NCBI RefSeq assembly: GCF_963855985.1
Contig: NC_087119.1
Span: 7,418,001-7,482,000, forward strand
DNA: 64,000 nucleotides
Origin: Ostrinia nubilalis
Lineage: Eukaryota > Arthropoda > Insecta > Lepidoptera > Crambidae
Reading direction: 5' to 3'
Shown piece by piece: positions 56,701 through 64,000 of this stretch. Each line of letters starts with the position of its first letter. Positions within the stretch are counted from its first letter, which is position 1. The position numbers and the translations under genes are program-made. The notes under the pieces were generated by a model. That model was not told the DNA's origin. It worked only from the letters and a program-made list of their open reading frames with translations, and searched no databases.

Positions 56701-59217
56701 CCTTCATTTCCTCACAATCATTTCTACCTGTGTCATGGTGCAAAGCTTAAAAAAAGATTATTGTTTTTTATTAATACGGAAAACCAGAATGCATTTGTCA
56801 GAATCGTGACTCGAAGTGCGGGGAACAACTTTTTTGTATTTGCACAGGTCAACACATTTAGCTGTTAGTTTAATTTATTTGCGAATGCAATGAGTCGTGA
56901 CTTTTATAAGTACCTACATTATGGGTTTGTGTATTTTGGGTGTTCTTGCATTATAATGACTGAAATTGGTGCTTTGGAGAATGCTTATTAAAATATTTGT
57001 TTCCTTTTTGCTATAGGAAGAGGAATACGAAGATGAAGGTGACTATCCTGCCGAGGGAGAACAGGAGCCATCCACAGAGGCGCCGCCCTCTTCCACGGAG
57101 GGCAAGAAACTTGTAGGCGGAGGCGTCAGGCCTTTCCGCAGCAACACTGACCTCCTCGAGACTTTGAAGAGAAGGAGAGCACAGGCTGCTGAAGGTAACA
57201 GAATAACATTCATTTCAAGGTCATGAGATCTAACTTAAATTCTTATGCGTTTTATCGTTTCTAAACATCTTTTGTGATGACAATCTTTGAGTTAAAAGAA
57301 TGCAAATGATATTAAGTAATATTTTAATAGCTTCGCAAAACTTTTAACACTATTTTACTGAAAGTTTCTGTTTCTGAGAACTCTAGATTTTGCAACATGT
57401 TTGTGACGGGTAAACGAAAAACCGAGGTCATGCGCAGTTTTAACATGCCTACTATCACATTTTTGATTACTATGAATCTTAGACTCTACCTACCTTTGAC
57501 CACTAAGTAAGCATGATGGATTGTGTACCACAATGGAACTGCCTATCATACCTTCAACTGCCGAAACATAGCGAAGTAAACGTTGTTGTTATGGCGACAG
57601 ACTACTTGGCATTTTGCTAATAATTATTTTATTGTTCTGACAGCTAAGCACTCCAGCCACGCTCCCATTGCCGCCGCCGCACAGTCGGAGGATGCCCCAA
57701 CAGAAGCGCCTCCCAAGGGTAACTTCAGTGAGTACCTTTATACATTTTATTACATTATCGCAAACTTAAATGTAGCTAATCTATACTAATATTATAAATG
57801 CGAAAGTAACTCTGTCTGTCTGTCTTGCTTTCACGCATAAACCACTGAACCGATTTTGATGAAATTTGGCATAGAGGTAGTTTGAGTCCCAGGAAAGGAT
57901 ATAGGATAGTTTTTACCCCGGTTTTTAAAACAGGGACGCGCCCAATAAACTTTTTCTGTGACAGACAAAATACCACGCGGGCGCAACCACGGGCAGAAAG
58001 CTAGTCTTTAATAAAGGAACAGAAACTTTAAAGTAATTTTTATTTCAAAAATGTTTGAACAATATTGTAGTGCGTTGAATCTAAAATTTTAATATCAAAA
58101 AGACGTGATACAAATGAGTAGGTGTGTAAAAGTAAGGAAAATGGAATCATTGAATGCAGTTCTCCAACTATGTAGGTATCTAAACACTTCCAAATATAGC
58201 AGAAGAATGTCGTCCCTCCATGATTCACAGCCTCAGCACTTCGGTATGCGATGTGTGTCGTAGAATTCAAGATAAATGATATTTCCAAGCAGATTTTTAC
58301 GGTCACGGCTAAGGCTTTGTGTCTGGTTTAAATGGAGAAAGCGTTAAAGTATGATCCATAGTCGTCATAATAATGCGCTTTTCCAGTTTGGTCCTTTATT
58401 CGCCTTTCGAATTCAACCAGAAATGCAAAGGACTTTTTAGGCATGACTTCATTTTAAAATCTTGTAAGTATTTCAAGCAGTTGAAACTTTGAACTGCTAA
58501 AAAAAGTAGGTAGCTCGTGACTTCAAGCCACCCAGTTCAATCCTCCTGTCAAAATACTGATTTATCTTCATTATGTAGTCTTTAGCCCTGCTTGTACTTA
58601 CCTGCAGCAAATTAACATTTATTTATTTATCCTCGTTGCACATAATAAATAACATTCAATTTACTTGTTTTAGGTAAGAAGAGGTTCAACAACGCCCCTC
58701 CTGCGCGTGAGGCAACGTACGACGACGCACCTGCTCCCTCAAAGCCCAGCAGGGGGCGTTTCGGCAGACGTAAGTATTTATTCTGTTCTGTTTCTATTTA
58801 GGCTTTTCTTGGACTCAATTTTTATATTCTCAGGCTAAATACTTAAGCAATGAGGATGATGAATTTCAATTTAAGAGTTATGTATAAAAACTAACTTCAA
58901 ACTAGCTTCAAATCGTAAGCAGACAAAACCCGCATGTGGGATTGGCGCGTTCAATGAACACTGTTCATCTACAGACTTATAGTTATTCTGTTTGTTCTAT
59001 GAATCATATAATTAAAAGATGGTTTCACTTGTAGAACTATTTTTTGAAAAAATCGCTGATAGATTAAAATCTACGGACCACACAGACTTGGACTGACATA
59101 CAACTTTTTGTTCCAGCGGCCGCACGATCTATCCCTGAACCTGAGAACGAGGAGCAGAATGACGCTGCTCCTCCCACCAGGACTGGCAGGGGATTCTCTC
59201 GAAGGGGGGGCTACTAA
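46424..59217 (+). CDS. Unrecognised secreted protein, 6 exons, 205 aa, alternating acidic/Pro-Thr and basic Gly-Arg blocks
   Basis: Exons 46424-46440, 52718-52859, 57017-57194, 57644-57727, 58674-58769 and 59117-59217 join in frame to 618 nt. The N-terminus (MKILPLIMLLACVAW..., about 21 residues to an Ala-x-Ala-type site) is a signal peptide; its coding is split by a 6.3 kb first intron. The mature chain has no cysteine. Blocks rich in Pro, Thr and acid (STTTTPAPQ, EEEYEDEGDYP, EDAPTEAPP, IPEPENEEQ) alternate with basic ones (SRGLLKRG, FRSNTDLLETLKRRRAQ, FSKKRF, SRGRFGR, TGRGFSRRGGY). I do not recognise the family. Extracellular or cuticular matrix, or dibasic processing, are possible but not shown. 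Introns 3, 4 and 5 are all phase 1, so exons 4 (84 nt) and 5 (96 nt) could be skipped in frame. Codon-level coherence across five junctions makes the gene secure. Confidence 0.85.
47150..47950 (+). repeat. Diverged ~173 bp tandem repeat in intron 1
   Basis: The motif 'cacagagtcttgaactaccctcaaac' or a variant recurs near 47220, 47385, 47555, 47728 and 47911, with 'aaggaaatgtc..gaaa' and 'tatcattatttcagtg' in each unit. Units are clearly related but much diverged. Confidence 0.7.
48037..48302 (+). mobile_element. tRNA-derived SINE
   Basis: The head resembles a tRNA, with A-box-like GTTTGGTGTAGTGG and a B box GGTTCGATTCC at 48087-48097, followed by a body ('gacgggtctgggtgttacta', 'gcttactactttggggctag') and an A-rich tail. 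In intron 1 of the secreted-protein gene. Confidence 0.85.
51485..51542. repeat. Imperfect hairpin in intron 1
   Basis: GAGCGAAATAGGAATTTGAT against ATCAAATCTCTATTTCGCTC with an 18 nt loop; one mismatch. Confidence 0.6.
52385..52615. repeat. Dispersed repeat related to 18180-18530
   Basis: 'catacccaccggtccggggg' to 'acccactaaaaacctgac', then a divergent GC-rich body. It ends about 100 bp before exon 2 of the secreted-protein gene. Confidence 0.55.
52718..52859 (+). CDS. Secreted-protein gene exon 2
   Basis: A 142 nt exon after TTATTCCAG. It completes the signal peptide (IMLLACVAWQVSARA) and encodes the first mature block, ending STTTTPAPQ at a GTAAAA donor (phase 0). Its last ~28 nt are the first copy of a tandem repeat that runs into the intron. 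Confidence 0.85.
52832..53468 (+). repeat. Tandem duplication of the exon 2/intron 2 boundary
   Basis: Units of 168, 163 and 162 bp plus a partial last unit each contain the final ~28 nt of exon 2 and the following splice donor: ACCACTCCCGCTC(C/T)TCAG|GTAAAA ends at 52859, 53027, 53190 and 53352. The units also share 'aatgaggaagcttttggcct' and 'gaactggctatcttaggg'. Confidence 0.92.
53025..53030 (+). promoter_or_regulatory. Cryptic 5' splice donor, copy 2
   Basis: CAG|GTAAAAAA after the repeated exon end, 168 bp (56 codons) past the first donor. Reading on from exon 2 meets a stop before this point, so use without an upstream acceptor would truncate the protein. Confidence 0.55.
53713..54404 (+). 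mobile_element. Helitron-like element with internal 134 bp tandem repeats
   Basis: The diverged 5' end TCGATACTGATGCC follows A; a (CTGT)n tract lies at 53750-53782; the 3' end GTCGCGGGCGGCCGCTAG precedes T. Between about 53825 and 54355 a unit of ~134 bp occurs four times (each with 'gtatgaaaaatctaaaccgc'-type sequence). It lies in intron 2 of the secreted-protein gene. Confidence 0.75.
54440..54548 (+). mobile_element. LINE 3' end with AAAT tail
   Basis: 'aaggttgactggaagaaaat', 'ggcattaggtccgcc' and a terminal (AAATAAAT)n match a common lepidopteran LINE 3' end. Confidence 0.65.
54643..54755 (-). mobile_element. LINE 3' end, inverted partner
   Basis: Minus-strand relative of 54440-54548 ('aactggtcgagaatgcttta', 'gcattaagttcgcc', AAATAAAT tail). 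Confidence 0.6.
54930..54982. repeat. 36 bp perfect palindrome between 9 bp direct repeats
   Basis: CTTGGACGAATAAACCA, CC, TGGTTTATTCGTCCAAG (54938-54973) flanked by CCACTATCC at 54930-54938 and 54974-54982 (the left repeat shares one base with the palindrome). Confidence 0.85.
55822..56036 (-). mobile_element. Short non-autonomous Helitron (Lep1-like), complete
   Basis: Read on minus: A|TCTATACTAATATTATAAA ... (GTCT)n ... CCGATTTTGATGAAATTTGG ... GCGGGCGGAAAGCTAG|T. Both ends and the A^T site are canonical. It is 215 bp, in intron 2 of the secreted-protein gene. Confidence 0.85.
57017..57194 (+). CDS. Secreted-protein gene exon 3
   Basis: A 178 nt exon with acceptor TTGCTATAG and donor GTAACA. 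It encodes EEEYEDEGDYPAEGEQEPST, then EAPPSSTEGKKLVGGG and FRSNTDLLETLKRRRAQAAE. The last stretch is the only segment likely to be helical. Confidence 0.87.
57360..57604 (+). repeat. 245 bp segment B, intron 3 copy
   Basis: Identical, as far as I could compare base by base, to 59553-59797 without an indel. Probably the source copy, because it lies in plain intron context. Confidence 0.92.
57644..57727 (+). CDS. Secreted-protein gene exon 4
   Basis: An 84 nt phase 1-1 exon with acceptor TTCTGACAG and donor GTGAGT. It encodes KHSSHAPIAAAAQSEDAPTE then APPKGNF, and could be skipped without shifting the frame. Confidence 0.85.
57780..58004 (+). mobile_element. Short non-autonomous Helitron (Lep1-like), complete
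   Basis: A|TCTATACTAATATTATAAA ... CTGTCTGTCTG ... CCGATTTTGATGAAATTTGG ... GGGCAGAAAGCTAG|T. It is 225 bp, in intron 4 of the secreted-protein gene, opposite in orientation to the copy at 55822-56036 and closely similar. Confidence 0.85.
58674..58769 (+). CDS. Secreted-protein gene exon 5
   Basis: A 96 nt phase 1-1 exon with acceptor TTGTTTTAG and donor GTAAGT. It encodes KKRFNNAPPAREATYDDAPA then PSKPSRGRFGR, and could be skipped without shifting the frame. Confidence 0.85.
59117..59217 (+). CDS. Secreted-protein gene exon 6 (terminal)
   Basis: Acceptor TTGTTCCAG. It encodes AARSIPEPENEEQNDAAPPT then RTGRGFSRRGGY and a TAA stop. No canonical AATAAA lies close downstream. Confidence 0.85.
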
Positions 59218-59490
59218 GTCCTAAAAATACTCATGTAATCTAATTCCTAAAATCCTATTCCCTAATATTCAACATGGAGAAGCGAGACTAATGACACCTT
59301 CATGGCATTCTCTTCATTGCATTTGGACAAGTAGTTATTGAAAAACTGATATTCTTCATGTAATACTGACAAATGACGAACATAAAAGGAAATTAGCTTT
59401 TTTATACTTTTTTATTCTCAAATTATTTTTTCACTACATTCTTAGTTTTTCAATTTTTCACTCTCCGATAGAATGACTCCAGAGGTGATG

Positions 59491-59865
59491 TAAATAATAG
59501 TGCTGATCATAGTCTGCGCCGATGGAAATGGGATATCTTGCGAATGCTTAAGGAAAGTTTCTGTTTCTGAGAACTCTAGATTTTGCAACATGTTTGTGAC
59601 GGGTAAACGAAAAACCGAGGTCATGCGCAGTTTTAACATGCCTACTATCACATTTTTGATTACTATGAATCTTAGACTCTACCTACCTTTGACCACTAAG
59701 TAAGCATGATGGATTGTGTACCACAATGGAACTGCCTATCATACCTTCAACTGCCGAAACATAGCGAAGTAAACGTTGTTGTTATGGCGACAGACTATAC
59801 ATAAATAATAGTGCTGATCATAGTCTGCGCCGATGGAAATGGGATATCTTGCGAATGCTTAAGGA
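59491..59865 (+). repeat. 64 bp direct repeats flanking segment B
   Basis: 'taaataatagtgctgatcat...gcgaatgcttaagga' at 59491-59554 and 59802-59865 are identical. Together with segment B they form an A-B-A arrangement, as if a staggered break had been filled with a copy of intron 3. Confidence 0.9.
59553..59797 (+). repeat. 245 bp segment B, copy downstream of the gene
   Basis: Second copy of the intron 3 segment, bordered on both sides by a 64 bp direct repeat (59491-59554 and 59802-59865). Confidence 0.92.
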
Positions 59866-61061
59866 CGACTAAGATTGGCCCCGAATTGTCTTGTCCTTAG
59901 TGATATCAATAGGTTTATTGCTAACTCAGTCAGTGCCTGAGTTAGGGGAAAGGCCCAGGGACTGACTGAGATAAGTGCTAGAACTATACCTAAGTCGTAT
60001 CACATTTATCAACCCGGACAGGGATCGTAACCGTTTCAACTCGAAGCGGTCAGTAAATTCTTTGTATGAAACACCATACTGCAACGCACACTTATCGTAA
60101 CGTAAACGCCTCGCCTCGCGGTTGACAGTGCCTTGTTGATCCCATTCAGAGTTGATAAATCTGCTATGACCTTAAAATCACTGAGACAGTTCAATCTACT
60201 AAGTAGATTAAGATCAACTCATTCGCAAAAACCAATCCTTTTGGAACGGACTGTGGTTACCTCTCTGACAATATTATAAACGCTTAATAATTCCATGTTT
60301 TCTATCTTTATGTTTCTTTAGTTTGTGTATTCAATTTAATTTATTTTAAACTCTGTCTATTATTACTGTATGACAAAGCCGAATTATGGCTGAAAGATCA
60401 CTATGTTTTACATTGTCTCTGGCGACCACAGAGAATACCTCTAGGGATTATTAGTCAGTCGCAGAAGTATTTTGTTACACATGCGAAATGGATCTCAATC
60501 GTTCGTATAATTGTCTCTCTCACTCGTTCATACGTGTTTTCAACACCAAAGATGAGACAAACAAAATAAACATTTCGCTGTGAAAGAAAGTGTTCAAGCC
60601 TCCGTGATCCTCCCGTATAATAAGTAAACTGCCATGTATTTTAGTCTGGCTGAGGTTTAAAATGAATTATTACATGTTAATAAGTACCTACTTTCTATTT
60701 TTCTATTGTAAATTATACTTTATAAGATATTTTTAAATACATAATTTTAAATTGTCGTACAGATGGCTTTTATTATTTCCTTTGGATTCCTAATTTTATT
60801 CTTGCTTTAAATTAAATTACACTTGCACAGTTAGGTAAGCTAAACAGAATTCTCTTCAAATCATTCATGTTGCCTAATTTGTTGGAAACTGTCCAGCAGA
60901 CTTCCTTGATTCCTTTGAAGATTACGAGTAGATTCACTCTAGAAGTACTACTCGTAGAATTTTGATTGATTCTTCTTATAAACATAATTATGACCGTTTT
61001 AATAAACATAATTTTCATCAAAACATAGTGTTAGGTACACTTAGGTGAGGTTACACATTAG
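59866..61061. other. No gene seen; 3' side of the secreted-protein gene
   Basis: It may include 3' UTR. The first AATAAA on plus that I see is near 60566 ('aaacaaaataaacatttcgc'). Confidence 0.4.
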
Positions 61062-61064
61062 TTA

Positions 61065-62056
61065 TAGTCCAGTCATTACGTACATTCAAAAAAGAAAATG
61101 AATTTGCGCTTCTAATTTTTTAATATGTTGTAGGGGATACCTAGAAAAGCTTAACTTGAGATTGTCGACCAAGCTTTCCTAGGAGCTTTCGCCGCCATGT
61201 TGAAAAAAAGGGTAAAATTTGTTTTTCGGCAATAACTCGGCTATCCGATGAGACTCGAAAATTTTTGTAGGACACTTTTTGTAGCTTTCTTTGTGCTCTA
61301 CAATAACGCCCGAACCATTTTTAGCGTATCATGCATCGTTATCGAGATATCGATCGATAAAGTCAAAAATTTTAGACACAATTTTTTTTTTTCTTTGGGT
61401 CTTAATAAATATGAAAAATTGTGGAATTCAAACTTGTAGAGCATATTCAGACCTACAATTTCCTTCTTGGATTTTTTTATGTTGGACAAAAATTACGATC
61501 TCCAGCGCGCCGCAAAGTCGGTGAATCCACACTCAGCGTCGAGCGAGCTGCTCGCTCGGTTGTGTCTGGATGTCGAATCGAATGGGAAATTGTTCAGGAA
61601 ATTGATGGGATAAAAAATAAGTACATAGAGCAACAAATTAAGGATCACACAATAGTAATTTATTAAACAAATAATTTGTTTGTGCAGTAAAAAAAAATAT
61701 TTTTTTACAATACAAAATAAACAAAACAAAATAAACGGAAAGAAAAATATTTTTTTCTGCACTCGAGACACGAACGATGGACTTTTTTTTATGTCTTTTT
61801 TCGCTTGGATGGTCCAGGCTGAAGATCTTCGTCCTCCGTAAACTCTTCGAGTTGTTGTGTCTGTTGAACCGTTGGAAATGATGCTGATTCGATGAGAGCA
61901 TCGTCATCATCATCGTTCCAGACATCGTCGTCGTCGTCAAGCAAAATGTCGACTCTGGCGACGTTACTGCATGTTTGCCCACAACATGTTAAAAAATTAG
62001 AAGCGCAAATTCATTTTCTTTTATTTGCCTTTTTTTCAGACGAAATGACTGGACTA
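61065..62056. mobile_element. TIR element (TAGTCCAGTCA ends, TTA duplication) with acidic ORF remnant
   Basis: Terminal inverted repeats of about 70 bp (61065-61133 and 61985-62056) share 'aagaaaatgaatttgcgctt'. TTA flanks both ends (61062-61064 and 62057-62059). The first 11 bp are identical to the ends of the large element at 16486-22087. A short reading frame survives inside. Confidence 0.7.
61789..61984 (-). pseudogene. C-terminal remnant of an element-encoded protein (acidic tract and basic NLS-like tail)
   Basis: On minus, one open frame reads CCGQTCSNVARVDILLDDDD and on through a second Asp run (VWNDDDDDALIES) to LEEFTEDEDLQPGPSKRKKT and a stop. Codon-level repeats alone could make Asp runs, but the ordered acidic-then-basic tail looks like a protein end. 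It starts directly at the inverted repeat, so the rest of the gene is deleted. I cannot name the protein. Confidence 0.45.
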
Positions 62057-62092
62057 TTAGGTACACTCCAGTCAATTGAGTATACACAGGGT

Positions 62093-62535
62093 CAGGGTGG
62101 AATTTCGTAATACCACCTGGAGGGCAAGTACCTACTCTTAATACTGTAGATAGGAATTTTACTAAAACGAAACATTCCTAAATTTTTTAAAAGAAAAATA
62201 ACTGCGTTCATAGATTTCCAAAAATTTTTGCCCACACCCGGGAATCGAACCAGCTAAAGTCTGTTAAAAATTACACTTGTATTTTTATTGCATCGATAGT
62301 TAGGGTTAAGTATAAGAATGAAATCTCTCTAACAAACTTGACAAATCAAATGAAATGTTAAAATATTTTTATTAATTAGAGAAAATTGGGGTGAATTTTC
62401 GAAAATTTGGAAATCTTTGTGTCCAGTTCCCTTTCTTTTTAAAAATAAAGGAATGTTTTCTTTGAGCAATTTTTTTTATCTACAGTACCTATTAACTTTT
62501 CCCTCCAGGTGGCATTACAAAATTATTCCACCCTG
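62093..62535. mobile_element. Long-hairpin element F (443 bp, CAGGGTG ends)
   Basis: Left CAGGGTGGAATTTCGTAATA, right inverted CAGGGTGGAATAATTTTGTA; arms of ~145 bp include 'ccacctggaggg'/'ccctccaggtgg'. TATA follows the right end; on the left TATA lies 8 bp further out (62081-62084), separated by a partial repeat of the end (CACAGGGT). Confidence 0.7.
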
Positions 62536-62973
62536 TATATTTTGTGAGTTTTTGTGTTTTTACCGCTCATAAAAAACTACTTACATCTTCATTCCTCCAT
62601 GATGATATTTTCTTTACTCTGTTTCCTAATCTGTGTTATATTTGTTTAGGCTTGTTTGACTTCCCATTTTTGGGTTTGATATTTGTTTCTCAAAGGCTTG
62701 TACGATAGGATAAGAAGAACGAACAACATTTTTATGTATACGAAAGTTTTAATAAGCAACAAAATACTTCAACAAAATACGATTTAAATACATTTGTTGG
62801 TAATTAAACTAAACGCTTGTAACAAGTAATTAACAAGAGCCAATTAGATTAACTACTTAGATTATTTTAATCGAATAATCAGATAAATCTTAATCAGACT
62901 ATCAATATTGGATACCTTATTAATGTAACTAAGGAATCTTAAATTAGTTTGCTTAAATACATCCTCGCTCTTA

Positions 62974-63111
62974 ACGCCCGTATTCACAAACATTACTATG
63001 AGGTCTCTGCTCGCACAGGGTGACACACGAACCAATCACAGAGCTCTATTCAACGCTTTGCGTTCAATTTGCTGCTTCACTTAAGCAAGCATCGTTTGTG
63101 AATACGGGCGT
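62974..63111. mobile_element. Short MITE with ACGCCCGTATTCACAAAC ends
   Basis: An 18 bp perfect terminal inverted repeat (ACGCCCGTATTCACAAAC / GTTTGTGAATACGGGCGT) bounding 138 bp. No coding content. Confidence 0.75.
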
Positions 63112-63163
63112 AAATGACGTTTAGCGTATCATAAATTAAAGTCTAGGGAGGATTGTCACTGGT

Positions 63164-63288
63164 TCATTTTTTGAGGATCCTAGTGACTTCGGCCAGAGGC
63201 GTGGAGTAGGTGCCAGGCTTCACCAGGTTCACCAGCTGCTCGGCTATCTCTTGGCCAACGCGGACTTGAGCCTCCTTGGTGGATGCAC
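63164..63288 (-). CDS. PHGDH: PHGDH terminal exon
   Basis: A 125 nt exon with acceptor CCTTGCAG. It encodes GASTKEAQVRVGQEIAEQLV then NLVKPGTYSTPLAEVTRILK, a final Lys and TGA. Confidence 0.95.
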
Positions 63289-63983
63289 CTGCAAGGAAGA
63301 ATAAGAAATTCGTTTATGATGATTTAATATGTTATTGTTATCAAGCTGTAGATCCTGACTTCACAGGAGTTGCAGCGGTGGGAACGAGAGGTGGGAATAG
63401 GGGAATAGGGGAATAGTCAACATGACTTCAAACTCTAGACTCTAGACGATATTTAGTTCAGGGACATTATTACTCGTAGGTATACAAGTAATGAATATTT
63501 GTATTTTACAAAACTTGATAAATACCTATAGGTATAGCTAAGCTCAAATACCGAAACGTTAACTAGGAAAAACAAAACGTAGTCACTGTAAAACATTAAA
63601 ACGAATGTTTCTTATGAAAACACTCAGGACGCGTTGTAGTTCTCTGTCTACTACTTTGAGTGTAACATACATAATACAATAAAATCAAAACAACAAAATA
63701 AATATATACAAAATCTTGTTTGTTCGTTTCAGCCAAACGACGTCCACAGCTGGACAAAAGCCTCCCTCAAAGATATCCATAACGACAGGTCCTGCGCTGC
63801 CCACATCCTGGTTCTTTCAGGTTCTGGAGTGACGATCACGGGCAATTGGTGATACATTCAGGTCGGTTTCTCAAACTTACCTAAATGGGGGGTGGCGATG
63901 ACTGATGCATGCTGAATAATTTCCAGCGTCAAGGGATCAGTGGGTGGCTCCTGTTCGAACACGTCCAATGCAGCTGCTCCCAC
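63164..63983 (-). CDS. PHGDH: D-3-phosphoglycerate dehydrogenase, last two exons (partial)
   Basis: Two exons (63983-63881 and 63288-63164) joined through a phase 1 intron encode 75 residues of the C-terminal part. Family knowledge: the enzyme oxidises 3-phosphoglycerate with NAD+, the first step of cytosolic serine synthesis. Seen: VGAAALDVFEQEPPTDPLTL, then IIQHASVIATPHLG joined to ASTKEAQVRVGQEIAEQLVN. GAALDVFE.EPP and the TPHLGASTKEAQ block with its catalytic His are hallmarks of the D-isomer 2-hydroxyacid dehydrogenase fold in PHGDH. The protein stops at ...TPLAEVTRILKK, so it is a short form without the C-terminal regulatory domains. The 5' exons lie beyond the window edge. It faces the secreted-protein gene tail to tail. 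Confidence 0.96.
63716..63810 (-). mobile_element. RTE LINE 3' tail in PHGDH intron
   Basis: On minus it encodes WAAQDLSLWISLREAFVQLW then TSFG, followed by the 'ggctgaaacgaacaaac' tail. Confidence 0.75.
63881..63983 (-). CDS. PHGDH: PHGDH penultimate exon
   Basis: A 103 nt exon with acceptor GTTTTCCAG and donor GTAAGT. It encodes VGAAALDVFEQEPPTDPLTL then EIIQHASVIATPHL, including the start of the HLGASTKEA block. Confidence 0.95.
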
Positions 63984-64000
63984 CTGGAAAACAACAACTG

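Noticed and set aside
56597..56809. 70-codon plus-strand open frame in intron 2 of the secreted-protein gene
   Set aside because: No motif, no splice-site support and no similarity to neighbouring exons.
58674..58769. Suspected one-base frameshift in exon 5 of the secreted-protein gene
   Set aside because: Recounting the line at 58741 (starts AAAGCCC) restores the frame through to exon 6; there is no frameshift.
62230..62250. tRNA B box (GGTTCGATTCCCGGG on minus)
   Set aside because: No cloverleaf or A box at the right distance; it lies in the loop of hairpin element F.

Overview
This is eukaryotic nuclear DNA, almost certainly from a moth or butterfly. It is AT-rich, with spliced genes and a dense load of repeats typical of Lepidoptera: Helitron-like elements opening TCTATACTAATATTATAAA and closing GCTAG, RTE tails, a tRNA-derived SINE, piggyBac-type TTAA elements and many palindromic elements. 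Most short open frames are chance. I find three real genes. All exon joins below were built by hand from splice sites and reading-frame phase.

Gene 1 (minus strand, 27165 down to 14306, eight exons) is a histidine acid phosphatase of 416 residues. It has a signal peptide, RHGDRTP and SGHD active-site motifs, a C-terminal membrane anchor and a short tail with a YxxPhi motif, so it looks like a lysosomal-type acid phosphatase. Its sixth intron (7.3 kb) holds a 5.6 kb element with 650 bp inverted arms that ends 33 bp from the splice donor. Gene 2 (plus strand, 46424 to 59217, six exons) encodes an unrecognised 205-residue secreted protein, cysteine-free after the signal peptide, with alternating acidic/Pro-Thr and basic Gly-Arg blocks. 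Its exon 2/intron 2 border is tandemly duplicated, so the splice donor occurs four times. Gene 3 (minus strand, entering at the right edge, 63983 to 63164) is the 3' end of D-3-phosphoglycerate dehydrogenase, tail-to-tail with gene 2.

Region by region. 1-9 kb: poly-G tracts, a Helitron (2558-4104) that still carries a piece of helicase, and a PIF/Harbinger-type element (4867-6241) with a MADF frame split by another insertion. 9-12.6 kb: a set of nested transposons. 14.2-27.2 kb: the phosphatase gene, with R1, jockey, hAT and Helitron fragments in its introns. 28.4-29.8 kb and 37.7-39.2 kb: two back-to-back pairs of long palindromic elements with TATA-flanked CAGKGTG-like ends. 30.5-37 kb: a second Helitron with helicase remnant, a nearly complete two-ORF LINE and a SINE. 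40.5-41.3 kb: a 177 bp tandem repeat with a hAT-type MITE in one unit. 46-59.9 kb: gene 2 and a templated duplication of its intron. 61-63.1 kb: three more inverted-repeat elements.

The three genes show no functional link. The main interest lies in repeat-driven remodelling of gene structure and in families of palindromic elements that land on each other's ends. I saw no CRISPR array, rRNA gene or convincing functional tRNA gene.
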